A stretch of 64,000 bases of DNA, taken from contig JAMXIF010000032.1 in assembly GCA_028583685.1 (NCBI GenBank), forward strand, positions 7,558,785 through 7,622,784, given 5' to 3'. Below, piece after piece: positions 1-12,011 of this stretch (positions within the stretch are counted from its first letter, which is position 1; each line of letters starts with the position of its first letter). The position numbers and the translations under genes were made by a program. The stretch is from Petaurus breviceps papuanus. Taxonomy: Eukaryota; Chordata; Mammalia; Diprotodontia; Petauridae. The notes beneath the pieces were generated by a model, which was not told the DNA's origin, ran no database searches, and saw nothing but the letters and a program-made list of their open reading frames with translations.

Positions 1-210
1 TCAGAAAGACTCATCTTTGTGAGTTCAAATCTGGCCTCAGACACGAGCTGTGTGACCCTAGGCAAATCACTTGATCCTATTTGCCTCAGTTTCCTCACCT
101 ATAAAATGAGCTAGAGAAGGATGTGGCTGGCAAACCACTCTAGAATCTTTGCCAAGAAAACCCCAAATGGGGTGATAAAGAGTTGGACACAAATGAAATC
201 CACAGCTTCT
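1..210 (+). mobile_element. MAR1-like CORE-SINE, 5' end cut by window edge
   Basis: A tRNA-derived head ('gagttcaaatctggcctcagacac', 'gtgaccctaggcaaatcactt') is followed by the CORE-SINE body and the 'gccaagaaaaccccaaatggggt' tail. This order is typical of the long marsupial MAR1-type SINE. No flanking duplication can be checked because the left end lies outside the window. Confidence 0.8.
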
Positions 211-430
211 GTTGCATGGTATCTTGGATGCTGGGCTGATTTGCTGCTAGCTTAAGTCAAATAGCTCACTCCCCAGGGTCAAATTCTTACCAGGTTTGGC
301 TATGGATAACTACCAGCAGCGTCTGCTATGGACTCTAGCTCCTGGATTTCTGATGTCTCTCCTGACTTTTCAAAGCACACGAGGTTGTAATCTGTTTTAA
401 TTCCATCTCTGATATTCAATAACCTAAAAT
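211..430. other. Unidentified sequence between two SINEs
   Basis: No repeat family or coding signal recognised. It separates two MAR1-like SINEs in the same orientation. Confidence 0.4.
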
Positions 431-680
431 CAGGGGCAGCTAGGTGTTGCAGTTGATAGAACACCAGCCCTGGAGTCAGGAAGATCTGAGTTCAAATCCA
501 GTCTCAGACACTTACTAGCTATGTGACACAGGGCAAGTCATTTGACCCTCTTTACCTCAGTTTCCTTATCTGTAAAATGAATTGGAGAAGGAAATGACAA
601 ATCACTCCACTATCTTTGCCAAAAAACAAAAACAAATAGGGTCATGAATAGTTATGCACAGGCTAAAAGGACTAAACAGA
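431..680 (+). mobile_element. MAR1-like CORE-SINE, near full length
   Basis: Starts with 'ggcagctaggtgttgcagt' and runs through the B-box-like 'gagttcaaatcc', the 'cctcagtttccttatctgtaaaatg' body and the 'ctatctttgcc' tail. Many scattered substitutions suggest an old copy. Confidence 0.85.
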
Positions 681-1340
681 AACATTATCAAGGAAGAGTG
701 CACACAAAAAGAAGAAACATAGGCATCTGTGTTTCAGACTACCTGGTGGCCCTCTGTAAGGAAATAAGGAAGGAGCAGCTTTTATGCTGATAGTATCTCT
801 CCCTGCCCCCACCCACTCACCCAGCAGGTCCCGCAGCATTTCTTCCTGCTCCTCTTTTGAAAACTACCTAGATTTGTGCCTTTTATATGCATTCCTTTCT
901 CTGTCTCAGCATCCAGTAAACAGGATTTTCATCTCCTTGCAGGAAGCAGAAAGTAAACAGTCAGAAAATACTCTGCATAATCTGAATGGAGAAAGGGCCC
1001 CTTCAATACACATGCCCAGGCTCAGCAGACCTTTCCATCGGTTCATGACAGGCAGAACATGGTGTCTATGCTCTAAGGACTAGGGCTTTATTGGCCACTC
1101 CCCCATTACATTTCTCTGTAATCATAGTAATAACAACAACAACAATGATACTTTACACTCTTCTCTGAAGAATTCAACAGGAAGCAATGAAGTTTTTTTG
1201 GTCACAGCAATTCATGGAGCACCTCTGAGCTATCATTTGCATCAATTGCAACACAGATTCTTGTAGGGTTTAAGTACATATCTTCTGTAATTTGATCTTC
1301 CCAAATATTTGAAAACATCTATAATGTAGTGAATGGAGGG
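681..1340. other. No gene seen; unidentified sequence
   Basis: A 99-codon open frame at 784-1083 (+) has no recognisable domain and begins in a C/T-rich stretch (proline, serine and arginine rich), so I treat it as chance. A short (AAC)n run lies near 1134-1145. No repeat family recognised. Confidence 0.4.
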
Positions 1341-1565
1341 CTAGTCTCAGAGTCACAAAAAGCTTGGTTTCAGTGTCACCTCTGATCCTTACTAGCTTCA
1401 AGACCCTTGCATAAGCATGCAAAGTTTGTGGCCTTAGTATCCCAGCATGCCCTCAGGGATATTTTTAGTGTCCCTTTCTTTTCCAGTTTCCCCAAAATGT
1501 GCAGCCTCACCTCCACCCCTTCCCTATGAGCCTTGGGCGAGTCACTTAATCTCTTTGTCTCCAGG
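1341..1565 (+). mobile_element. Degraded MIR-like fragment
   Basis: Scattered MIR landmarks: a 'gtgaatggagggctagtctcagagtcac' type start and 'gccttgggcgagtcacttaatctc' near 1531-1555. Strongly decayed, so the ends are approximate. Confidence 0.45.
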
Positions 1566-1694
1566 CAACTCTAAAACTAAATTTTAGAGCATGTACAGAT
1601 CTTTAATATGTATCTGTGAAAGGAATTTCCTAATTGAATTTCCCTCTGGGGAAGATATCAGAAGCCTGTTTAAAAAAAAAAAAACATTTGTAAA

Positions 1695-1805
1695 GTTAGT
1701 AGGACAAATATTATCCCTGTTTTACAGATAGAACCAAAATGCTCAGAAATTGACCCAAGACCACACAACTAGTGAGGGGCAGAACCAACACTGAAACATA
1801 TTCTG
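1695..1805 (-). mobile_element. MIR/Ther1-like CORE-SINE fragment
   Basis: Reverse-complement MIR pattern: 'attatccctgttttacagat', then 'acccaagaccacacaactagtgag' and 'ctgacttctacaccac'. Old and truncated. Confidence 0.6.
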
Positions 1806-2320
1806 ACTTCTACACCACAGATTTACATTGACCTAGATTCACGTAGGAATATTTTCTTGCTTGGCCATACATTCATACTCACTTAATAAATAAAAACCTT
1901 TCCAATTGGATGGACTGATTTTATACAATAATTAAACAGATTTTACAACTTAACAACCACTTTCATACGATTGTTGTGAAGGTAATCCCAATTGACAATT
2001 TATAATGGCATCACAAACTGGGGAAATCTGATTCTTGAGAAGTGTACAGGAACAAGACATTTTTTAAAAGAAAAGGCATATTTTGTTGACATATTTATTT
2101 TTACATCTTAATTATCCTTCCATCTACCTCCACTACCACCATTGATTCCTCCTTCTGTATAATATAGTGAAGCAAAACCAACAAACCAACACAATGATAA
2201 CTTTTGACCTATTGTGCAGCCTTCTACAACCATAGTCCCTCAACTCTTTACCAGGACAAAGAAAGTACATCATCCATTCTCCAGCAGCATTACAATTCAA
2301 TTGCTTCTCAGTATGGTTTC
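1806..2320. other. AT-rich unidentified sequence
   Basis: AT-rich, no gene or repeat family recognised. A C-rich 'ccttccatctacctccactaccacc' stretch lies near 2116-2140. Confidence 0.35.
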
Positions 2321-2415
2321 ATCAGGGCACCTAGGTGGCACAATAGATAGCTGCTGGGCCTAAAGTCAGGGAGACTCATTTTTGTGACTATTGGTCTTGG
2401 GCAAATTTTGGAGTG
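2321..2415 (+). mobile_element. SINE fragment (MAR1/WSINE1-like)
   Basis: Head 'gggcacctaggtggcacaatagatag' and 'aaagtcagggagactcattt', then a broken 'ttgggcaaatttt'. It is cut at its 3' side at the junction with the L1 that follows. Confidence 0.6.
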
Positions 2416-2424
2416 TTTGGTTTT

Positions 2425-5400
2425 ATTTGTAAAAAAACTAATCATAGGAATAGTCAATAATTTCTTTAAATATAATGACAATAATGAGACAATATACCAA
2501 AATTTATGAGATACAGCCAAAGCAGTAATTAAGGCAAAATATATATTTCTAAATGCTTATATCAATTTTAAAAAAGAAAAGAAAAAAAAAAGCTGACCAA
2601 TGAATTCAGCGTGCAATTAAAAAAAACTGGAAAAGAACAAATTAACCCTCCCCCCCAATTAAACACCAAATTAGAAAACCTAAAAATCAAAGGAGAGACT
2701 AAAGTTGAAAGCAAAAAAAAAAATAAACTAATAAATAAAACTAGGAGATCATTTTATGGAAAAATAAATACATAAATCATTGGTTAATTTGGTTTTTTAA
2801 AAAAAGGAAAGAAGAAAATCAAATTACTAGGGGCAGCTAGGAGGCACAATGAATAGAGCACCAGCCTTGGAGTCAGGAGTGTCTGAGTTCAAATCTGGCC
2901 TCAGACACTTAACACAAAAAAATAGCCGAGGTACTTAGGCAAGTCACTTAACCCCAACTGCCCTCCAAAAAAAAAAAAAAAGAAAATCAAATTACCACTT
3001 TCAGAAATGAAAAGAGTGAAAGCACCACCAATGAAGGTAAAATATCAACAAGTGTTAGGAACCAATTTGCTGAATTATATGTCAATAAATCTGATTAAAT
3101 GAAATAGATGAATAATTACAAAAAATACAAATTTCCCAGATTTACAGAAGAGGAAGTAGAATATTTAAATAACTCCAACTTAGAAAAAGAAATTGAACAA
3201 GCCAGCAATGAACTCCCTAAGAAAAAATCCTCAGGACTAGATGGATTTACAAGTGAATTCCACTAAACATTTAAAGAATAATTAATTCTAATAATATATA
3301 AACTATTTTGAAAAATAGGTAAAGAGTCCTACTAAATTTCTTCTATGACACAAATATGGTTTTGATACCTAAATCATGAAGAACAAAAACAGAGAAAGAA
3401 AACTATAAATCAATTTTCCTAATGAATATTAATGCAAGAATTTAAAAAAAATAATAGGAATAATATTACAGCAGGACATCACAAATATCATATACTATGA
3501 CCAGGTGGGATTTATACCAGGAAGGCAGGGCTAGCTCAATACTAGGAAAACTATAAGCATAATTGACCACATCAATAATAAAAACAACAAAAATCATATG
3601 ATTATCTCAATAGATGTATAAAAAGCTTTTGACAAAATACAATACTTATTTCCATTGAGGGGGGAAAACACTTAGAAAGCATAAAAATCAATGGAATTTT
3701 CATTACATATCTTTAAAATGTTAAGTAGAATCTATCTAAAATCAACAGCAAGCATTATCTCTAATGGAGATAAAACAGGTCTTCCCAATAAGATAAGAGG
3801 TGAAGAAGCAAGGATTCCCATTATTAGTACTCTTATTCAATATTGTACTAGAAATGCTAGTTATAGCAAAAAAACAAGAAAAAAGAAATTGAAGGAACAA
3901 GAATTGTCAATGAGGAAACAAAACTATCACTCTTTGCAGATGATATGATAGTATACTTAGAGAATCCTAAAGAATCAACTAAAAAACTAATTGAAACAAT
4001 GAAAACATTAGCAAAGCTACAGGATATAAGATAAACTGCCATAAATCATCAGCATTTCTACATATTACCAACAAAGTCCAATACGGAAAAGGTAGAGAAA
4101 TTCTATTTTAAATAATTGCAGACAATAGAAAATACAAGGTCATCTACTTGCCAAGATAAATGCAGGAACTATGTGAGCACAATTACAAAACACTTTTTAC
4201 ACTAATAAAGACTGCTTTAAACAACTGGAGAAATTTTAATTGCTCTTAGGTAGGCTGAGCCAATATAATATAAATGGCAATTCTACCTAAATTAATTTAC
4301 TTATTCAGTACCATACCAATCAAATTACCAAAGAATTATTTTGTAGAGCTGGGGAGAAAAATCATAACAAATAAAATTCAAATAGAAGAACAAAAGGTCA
4401 AGAATACCAAAGGAATCAATGGGGAAAAAAATGTGAAGGAAGGTGATCTAGCAGTAGTAGATTTCAAACTATATTACAAAGTCATAACAATCAGAACAAT
4501 ATGGTACTGGCTAAGAAATGGAATGGTTAGATATACAATGCACAGTAGCAATGACCATATTAATCTAGTGTTTGATGAACCCAAAGATCCAAGCTTTTGG
4601 GACAAGAACTCATTATTTAACAAAAATTGCTGGGAAAATTGGAAAGCAATTTTGCAGAAGCTAAGTACAGACCAACATCTGACACTACATACTAAAATAA
4701 GGTCAAAATGAGTACATGATTTAGACATAAAAATGATATAACCAATTAAGAAAGCATAGAAAAATTTGCCTGTCAGATCGATAGAAAAAAAGAATTTATG
4801 ACCAAATAAGAGACAGGGAAGACCACAGGAAATATAGCAGATAACTTTAATTACATGAATTTTAAAAGCTTTTTGTACAAACAAAATCAATGCAGACAAA
4901 ATTAGAAGGAAAGCAGGAAACTTGGAAAATTTTTATTTCTCAAACATGTAAGGGAATTTATGTGAACAGTTTTCAGAATTAGAAATCAAAGCTCTGTGTA
5001 GTTATATGAAAACATTTTTCAAATCACTATTGATTAAAGAAATGCTAATTAAAACAATTCTGAGATACTGACTGACACATATGAGATTGGTTAGAAAAGG
5101 AAAAGGAAAATGCTGAAGAGGATTTGGAAAAATTGAGACTAATATCCTAATAATGTATTAATAAGCACTAATGCACCATTTTTGTAGTTGTGAACTGGTC
5201 CAAACATTCTGGAGGACAATATATAGTCCAAAGGGCTATAAAACTGCACATACCCTTTTACTCAGCAGTACCATTACAAGGTTTATATCTCAAAGAAATC
5301 AAAGGAAAAAGAGCTACATATACAAAAACATCTATAGTAATTCCTTTTTTGGTGGCAAAGAATGGAAAACCAAGGGGACATCCATCAATTGGGGAATGGC

Positions 5401-5625
5401 TGAACAAGTTGTACTATATGAGTTGAATAGAACACTATTGTGCTGTAAGAAATGATGATCAGGATCATTTCAGGATGACTTATGTAAACTAATGTAAAGT
5501 GAAGTGAGCAGAACCAGGAGAACATTTGTACACAATAATGGCAATATAATAACAATGATCAACTGTAAGACACTTCCCTACACTAATAATATAATGATCC
5601 AAGACAATGGATGTAATGTTTTAAT
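2425..5625 (+). mobile_element. L1 LINE, ORF2 and 3' part (broken)
   Basis: Marsupial L1 second reading frame from upstream of the RT domain to the 3' UTR. Landmarks: 'gaacaagccagcaatgaactccc' (about 3195), 'gaccaggtgggatttataccag' (about 3500), the RT catalytic FADD at 3933-3944, and the C-terminal piece 4274-4711, which is open for 145 codons (contains IWYWLRNGMV and DPSFWDKNSLF). The end is near 'ataatgatccaagacaatgg'. Reading is broken by many stops and frameshifts, so it cannot make the endonuclease/RT protein. A SINE splits it at 2828-2980. Confidence 0.9.
2828..2980 (+). mobile_element. WSINE1-like SINE inside L1
   Basis: tRNA-headed SINE from 'ggggcagctaggaggcaca' to an A-tail. The 15-bp flanking duplication 'agaaaatcaaattac' (2813-2827 and 2981-2995) is exact, which proves insertion into the L1 and suggests moderate youth. 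Confidence 0.92.
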
Positions 5626-5639
5626 GTTTTTGCTTGCCA

Positions 5640-6275
5640 TATCAAACTCTGCAGTCTTACTGAAGGTCAACTCTTGATGTCCACTACAATTCCCCTATCT
5701 TTTTCAAATAGACTTTTTTATATAGCCACAACTCTGCCATCTTATATTTTTTTTCAAGATGGGTGAATCCTCCCCTTTCCAGCATAAGGATATTTTTTGC
5801 CTAAAGTCTAGAATTTATCCTCTAGATACAAGGGAATCTCACCCCTATATAGTGTTCAAGGAACCCTGACATATTCTTACTAAACAGATTTTCTTTTTCA
5901 ATATTCCTTATCCATTCACTAAAACATCTGTTAAAATAACACTTCCTCAGGAAAGACACTGTTGCAGTTTCCGAGATTACAGCTTATCTTGTTACATTTT
6001 AAATTGATTCCTTCCTTTTTAAGGCAATACCCTACATTTCTTGCTGGCATTCAAGGAGAACTCTTCTTTTATCAGCAGTACATTAATCATATATATTCTA
6101 TGTAGATTTTTAGCTTCAATTTTAGGAGGTGGCATTCCCAATTTGTCCCCAAAAATGAGAGCACATTTTACTTGGATTCATCAGCCATCAATACGTCATC
6201 TGCATTCTATAAGAGAATTTACATTTACGTCCTTTGATAGTTAAAAATGAAATTATTATCTATTCTTGGAGATGC
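5640..6275. other. No gene seen; unidentified sequence
   Basis: No repeat family recognised after the L1 3' end. A 67-codon open frame at 6041-6244 (+) shows no known domain and is probably chance. Confidence 0.35.
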
Positions 6276-6430
6276 AAGCAGAGTGGTATGATGAAAAGAC
6301 TACTGAATTCTGAGTCAGAGGATGTGGAATCAAATCCTGATTCTGCCATTAAACTAACAAGCATTAATTACCCTTAATTAGTGCAAGTCAGTTGTACTCG
6401 ATTCTTCATTTGCAAAATGAAGAGGTTGAG
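6276..6430 (+). mobile_element. MIR fossil
   Basis: MIR order: 'gcagagtggtatgatgaaaag', 'ctgagtcagaggatgtggaatcaaatcctg', 'cttcatttgcaaaatga'. Old copy. Confidence 0.7.
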
Positions 6431-7475
6431 CCAATATAATAAGAAATGATAATACTCCCTAAATTAATTTACTTATTCAATACCATACCAGTCACATTAC
6501 AAAAGGATAAAATTATAAAACTAGGGAAAAAAAAGATGATAAAATTAATGTAGAGGAATATAAGATTAAGAATCTGAAAGGAGATAATGGGAGTGAAAAT
6601 GGAAAGGAAGGGGGCATAGTAGGACCAGATCTCAAACTATAAACAAAGCAGTAATCATCAAAAGAAATTGGTATTTGCTAAGGAAAAAGGTAGGTTGATC
6701 AGTGAACACAATAGGTACATGACACACTAAAGCAAACAAATCTAAATAGCCTAATGTTCAATAAACCCAAAGAACCCTGCTGCTGAGCTAAGAGTTCACT
6801 ATTTGACAACAACTTTGGGGAAATTGGACAGCAGTCTTTCAGAAATTAGTTTTAGATCAACAACTCACTCCATACACCAAGATAAGTGCCAATGGATACA
6901 TGACCTGTATATAAAAGGTCACAAGAGACTAAAGAAGATTAAATGGACAATTTTGATTACATAAAATTGAAAATTTTTTGCATAAACAAAATCAATAAAG
7001 CTAAAATTAGTCAGGAAACAGTTAATGAGTGGAAAACATTTGTAATGTGTTTCTCTGGCAAAGGTCTAATTTTTAAGATATATGAACAACTGATTCTAAT
7101 TTCTAATAAGAGAGATTTGCCAGATGATAAGTGGTCAAAGAAGATGAACAGGCAGTTGTCAAGGGAAGAAATCTAAGCTATCTATAGCCATATAAAATAC
7201 TCCACTAATAATAAGAGAGGAAATTAAAGCGTTTTCACCTCATACTCATGGGATTGGAAAAGTTGGCACAAAGGAAAAGAACATATTGGAGAGGCTGCAT
7301 GAAAACAGGCACATTGCTGCATTGTCCATGAAACTGTAAATTGGTATAAACATTCTGAAAAGCAATTCAAAATTATGCCCCCAAAGTTATTGAACTGTAG
7401 ATAACCTTCAACTCAGTAACACCACTAGGAGACCGATGACCCAAAGACATTAAAAAAAAGAAAAAAAAGGTTATA
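6427..7475 (+). mobile_element. L1 LINE fragment, ORF2 C-terminal part
   Basis: Second L1 copy covering the same C-terminal region as 4255-5330 ('gagccaatataataagaaatg', 'cttattcaataccatacca', 'gattacataaaattgaaaa'). A 77-codon piece at 6943-7176 (MDNFDYIKLKIFCINKINKA) matches the L1 ORF2 C-terminus. Multiple stops and frameshifts; truncated at both ends. It ends in an A-rich run at 7450-7470. Confidence 0.85.
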
Positions 7476-7907
7476 GGAAACTATTAAAGTGGAATTAAGA
7501 AACCAAGTAATTATATCCAGGCAACAATTTGACAATGCATGTGGTTGCAAAACAAACCAGGACTAAGGTTCTGGGTAGCCAAGGACACTAAAGCTTGATT
7601 TCCCACAGTCATTATGCAATTCGGAGGAAGTGAAAAACAGGAAAAACAGGGTTATAGTTATTAAGATACCTGGCTTCTCATTGGTAGAGGGGAGTCAGGA
7701 AATGCTGGGAGGAGAGGGAGAAAGGTATTCTTGTGACATTCTTTAAGTCAGGTGACAGTGGGAGGGGGTATCACACTTGTGAAACCTCCTAAATCAGATG
7801 ACTTACATGGAGTTGAAACATCACTTCACAAAATAGTGGATAAAAGCAAAATGGAGTCACTAACATAACAAAACTAAAAAAGTTCTCAGCAGTTAGGGAA
7901 TAGTTAT
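7476..7907. other. Unidentified sequence between L1 copies
   Basis: No gene. Purine-rich 'gggaggagagggagaaagg' near 7708. It could be an LTR remnant, but no boundaries are visible. Confidence 0.3.
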
Positions 7908-7909
7908 GG

Positions 7910-8545
7910 GAAGGGTAGAGACAAGATGGCAAAGTAAAGACAGGAATTTGCCTGAGCTCTCCTAGGTTTGCCTCCAAACAATTTCAAAATAATGTCTCAA
8001 ATCTAATTCAGAAGATGCAGAAGCAACAAAAGATCAGGTTGAACAATTTTCCAGCCTAATGCCACTTAAAAGGTTAGCAGGAAAGGTCTCTCACACTGGG
8101 ACAGTGGTCGACCACAGTACCAACAGGTCTTGAAGGCAGCTGCATCGGTGGTGGAGTAGCTTTGGGAGCTTTCAGCCCACAGATGGTAAAGGGATTCACC
8201 AAATGGTCAGAAAGACATTACAGGGGACCATTTGCTGCTGCTGAGTTCAGGTCCATGTTGCAATGTCCATCCACATTTCTGGGTTGCAGTCCCAGGGTAA
8301 AGAGGAGCACTAACATTTGGGACCTCAAGGGAACAGGGGCCCTGATCACATTTCCAGGGTAAAGAAGAGTGCTCACAAGGAAATAGGGACCCTGGTTTCA
8401 ATTCCAGGGCAGAAAACAGCACTGGCTATTGCAGCTGCAGGCAAGAAAGGAGCCGGTCACAGTTCCAGCTCCTAGAGGAGTGGCAGCATTTATGGTTTTA
8501 GGGGAACAAGATCCCTTCCTAGATAAAAGTCAGAGCACAGGCTAG
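7910..8545 (+). mobile_element. L1 5' UTR
   Basis: The 'gacaagatggcaaagtaaagacagg' start and 'ttgcctgagctctcc' are the 5' end of the marsupial L1 leader. Later come 'gtctctcacactgggacag', 'gaacaggggccctgatcac' and 'agagcacaggctaggaga'. It is noncoding and in the living element would hold the internal promoter. It joins ORF2 sequence directly at about 8545, so ORF1 is missing. Confidence 0.75.
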
Positions 8546-9605
8546 GAGAACCAATCATAAAAATAATCAATAATTTGTTTAAAGAGAATGACAACAATAA
8601 GACAACATACCAAAATTTATGAGCTGTAGCCAAAACAGTACTTACAAGGAAATGTACATCTCTAAAGGTTTACATCAATAAAATATGGGAAAAGCAGATC
8701 AACGAGTTGGGCATACAAATAAAAAACTAGGAAAATAACAAAACCCCAGTTAAATAACAAATTGGAAATCCTGAAAATCAAAGGAGAGATCAATACAATT
8801 GAAAGTAAAAGGGGGCAGTTAGGTGGTATATAGATAGAGCACCAACCCTGGAGTTGGGGAAATCTGAGTTCAAATCCAAGCTCAGACATTTACTAGCTGT
8901 GTGACTCTGGGCAAGTAACTTAACCATGATTGCCTTCAAAAATAGAAAAGAAAGTAAGAAAATGACTGAATTAATAAATAGAACTAGGAGCTGGTTTTAT
9001 TGTGAGAAGAATAAAATAGATAAACCATTAGTTAATTTGATTTAATGTGATTTGATTTTTTTTAAAAAGCAGAAAAATCAAATTACTAGTATCAAAAATG
9101 TAAAGCGTGAATTCACCACCAATGAAGATGTCTACCTGACAAGACAAATCCAGGAACTATATGAGCATAATTACAAAACACTTCACACAAATCAAATCAG
9201 ATCTAAACAATTGGAGAAACATTAATAGATCATGGGTAGACCAAAGCAGCATAATAAAAATGACTTATTCAGTGCCATACCAACCAAATTACCAAGAAAG
9301 TACTTTATAGAGTCAGAAAGTAAAATAATAGTAAAATTCATCTGGAAAAATAAAAGATAAAAAATATCAAGAGAATCAATGAAAAAAAAAGTGAAGTACC
9401 AGATCTCAAACTGTATCACAAAGTGATAACCATCACAACAATCTGGTACTGACTAAGAAATAAGAGTAGTGGATCAGTGGAATAAGTTAGGTACACAAGA
9501 CACAGTAATAAATGACAGTATTAATCTAGTGTTTGACAAACCTAAGATCCAAGCTTTTGGGATTAGAACTGACTATTTGACAAAAATTACTGGGAAAAAA
9601 ATATC
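8546..9605 (+). mobile_element. L1 ORF2 fragment(s) joined to the 5' UTR
   Basis: 'accaatcataaaaataatcaataa' opens a stretch of ORF2 homologous to 2440-2830. Another jump near 9125 leads to the region homologous to 4150-4640 ('tctacctgacaagacaaatcc'). At least two internal deletions and many stops are present. A SINE sits at 8810-8944. The piece ends abruptly at 'ttactgggaaaaaa'. Confidence 0.8.
8810..8944 (+). mobile_element. WSINE1-like SINE inside L1
   Basis: Head 'gggggcagttaggtggtata', B-box-like 'gagttcaaatcc', tail 'taaccatgattgcc'. A short flanking duplication 'gaaagta' lies just upstream and downstream. Confidence 0.8.
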
Positions 9606-9614
9606 CGTCTTACA

Positions 9615-9780
9615 GAGTGTAATGTTCTCTATCTCTTGATTGGTCATAAATGTCTCACAGTATATGTGAGATAGGTGATTATCCTCACTCTTGGTCACAG
9701 AGCTTGTAAGTATCTGAGACAGTATCTAAACTCACATTTTCCTAACCATGGTCTAGAGTTCTACCATACCCAGTGGCTAT
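9615..9780 (-). mobile_element. MIR-like fossil
   Basis: Reverse MIR pattern 'ggtcacagagcttgtaagtatctgaga' then 'cctaaccatggtctagagttctacca'. Degraded. Confidence 0.5.
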
Positions 9781-10044
9781 TGTTCCATATCTCACCTCCT
9801 TTTTGTGGCTAAACTACTTAAGAAAGTAATCTATAATTAATATCTCCACTTCCTTACTTCCTTTCCCTTCACTCTCTTCTTAACTCCCATCTGGCTTATG
9901 ATTTCATTATTCAAGTGAAACTGTTATCTCCAAAGTCACTATTGATCTCTAATTGCTAAATCTAATGGCCTTTTCTCAGTCCTCATCCTTCTTGAACTCT
10001 CTGTAGCCTTTGACGCTATTAGTTACTCTCTTCTTGATGCTCCT

Positions 10045-10127
10045 ATTCTTCCTGGAGTCAGGAAAAACTGAGTTCAAATCCAGCCTCAGACATTCACTAG
10101 CTGTGTGACTTTGGGCATGTCCTATTA
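10045..10127 (+). mobile_element. SINE fragment inside L2
   Basis: Only the middle of a WSINE1/MAR1-like unit is present: 'cctggagtcaggaaaaactgagttcaaatcc' to 'gtgtgactttgggcatgtcc'. Truncated at both ends. Confidence 0.7.
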
Positions 10128-10342
10128 CTTGTCTGACCATTTTTCTTTCTCCTTTGCTGGATCTTCACCAGGTCATGTCTAGTGTCGTAGAGTTCTGTCC
10201 TGAGTCTTCTCTTCTTTTCTCCCTCTATACTATTTTGCTTGACTATCTCATCAGTGCTTATGATTTCAATTATCATATCTATGCTGATGATTCCCAGACA
10301 TACTTATTCAGTCCTATCTCAAAATCATCTCAAAATCAGATG

Positions 10343-10612
10343 CAGCTAGGTGGTGCAGTGGATAGAATTCTGAGCCTGGAGACAAGAAGACCTGAGTTCA
10401 TATTTGCTCTCAGCTACTTCCTAGCTGTGTGACCCTAGACAAGCCACTTAACCTCTATGGGATTAAGTTTCTTCAACTATAAAATGGGGATTATAAAAGC
10501 ACCTCCCTACTAAAGTTGTTGTGAAGATCAAATGAGATTTGTAAAGCATTTAGCACAGTACCTAGAATATAGTAGATATTTAATAAACGCTTGTTCTCTT
10601 CCCTTCAAAATT
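10343..10612 (+). mobile_element. CORE-SINE (Ther2/MIR-tailed) inside L2
   Basis: The tRNA-like head 'gcagctaggtggtgcagtgg' is followed by a CORE body. The 3' part ends 'gtaaagcatttagcacagtacctagaatatag' and 'taataaacgcttgttc', the L2-derived tail used by MIR-type SINEs. Confidence 0.8.
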
Positions 10613-10683
10613 GATGTCCTGTAGACATCTTTAAAACAACATATCCAAAACTGAACTCATCTTTCCTTTAAAATACCACCCTC

Positions 10684-10836
10684 AGGGGCGGCCAGGTGGC
10701 TCAGCGAGTAAGAGCACCGGCTCCAGTGTCAGGATGACCTGGGGATCAAATTTGGGCTCAGATACTTAGTACTACTCCCAGAAATAACTGGCCATGTAAC
10801 CTTGAGCAAGTTACTTAACCCTGACTGCTTAAAAAA
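10684..10836 (+). mobile_element. 'ggccaggtggctcag' SINE subfamily, copy 1
   Basis: It differs from WSINE1 in the head ('aggggcggccaggtggctcag', 'gagtaagagcaccgg'), the middle ('cagaaataactggccatg') and the tail ('cttgagcaagttacttaacc'). The head carries an A-box-like 'tggctcagcgagtaagagc' typical of tRNA-derived SINEs. The 14-bp duplication 'aaaataccaccctc' flanks it exactly (10670-10683 and 10837-10850). Confidence 0.9.
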
Positions 10837-12011
10837 AAAATACCACCCTCCTTCAAAACTTCTCTTTTTACTGTTGAGGGTAGCACCACTGTCCCAGTCA
10901 CACAAACTGATTACCTTTGTGTCCTCCTAAACTCCTCCCTCACTCTCTCTCACCTTGCATATCAAATCTGTTGGAAAGTCTATCAATTTTATCTCTATAG
11001 CATCTGTTGTATATGCCCCCTTTCTCTTTGGATACTGCTGCTATATAGTGCTATACAGAGGGATAGGCCCTCATCATTTTACTTTTGAACTGTTGCGATA
11101 GCCTGCCAGTTGATCTGCCTGCCACATCTCTCCCCACTCCAGTCCATCCTCCCTTCATCTGTCAAATTCATCTTCCAAAAGCACAGATCTGACCATAATA
11201 CTCCCTCCTATTCAATACATACCAGTGGCTCTCTATCACCTCCTGGATCAAATATAAAATCCTCTGTTTAGCATTCAGAACCCTACACAATATCCCCACT
11301 CTCTATCTTACAGTCTTGTTCAACCTTACCACTCATCGTATGCAGTGATTCTCATCTCCTTACTGCTCCTTGAACAAAACTGGAACAAGCCATCTCTGGA
11401 CTCTGGGCATTTACACTGGCTATCTTCTAGGCCTATAATTGTCTCTCTCCTCATGTCTACCTCTTGGCTTTTCTGACTTCCTTCAAGTCCTATCTAAAAT
11501 CTCACCCTTCCATTGTCTTCCCTGATCCTCCTTAATGTGGTGTCTTCCCTCTAATGATTTTTTTTCCAATCTACTCCACTTATATTTTGTTTGTAAATAG
11601 TGATTTTCATGTAGCCTCTACCTTCTCATAAGGGATCTTTCATTAGATTGTGAGCTCCTCAAGAGCAGGAACTTTCTTTTGCCTTTTTTTTTGTGTCTCT
11701 AGAATTTAGCAAAGTGCCCGGTACATAGTATTTTAAAATGCCTATTGACTGATTATAAGTGACTGACTGTCCACTATACCATGCTGGCTCTCCAAAGCAA
11801 TAAAGACACATGCCCCTGAAGCCTATGAGTTCATTCCAGGTGTATGTTAGTTAGAATTACTGGTTAAGTAGAAAAAGCAAAAGTAGTTCTCAAGCTTTCA
11901 TTTCCCAGAGAAAGGGAAGGTGATCTCGTTTTTTTAGAGAAAAAGGACAAGGAGTTTTTCTTCAAATCAGATAAGAGGGGAAAAAATCCAACATAGAATT
12001 ACTCTTCCCAT

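Larger units (their letters stand above)
9795..11760 (+). mobile_element. L2 LINE, long broken copy with three SINE insertions
   Basis: L2 reverse-transcriptase region: 'ctaatggccttttctcagtcctcatccttct', 'gctgatgattcccag' (the YADDSQ motif) and 'ccagtggctctctatcacctcctggatcaaatataaaatcctctg'. It ends with the L2 3' end 'attagattgtgagctcctcaagagcagg' and 'cctattgactga'. In L2 this encodes APE endonuclease plus RT; here only short open pieces remain. SINEs interrupt it at about 10045-10125, 10343-10610 and 10684-10836. Old. Confidence 0.85.

Noticed and set aside
784-1083. 99-codon open frame (+)
   Set aside because: No domain, low-complexity C/T-rich start, no exon signals; expected by chance in 64 kb.
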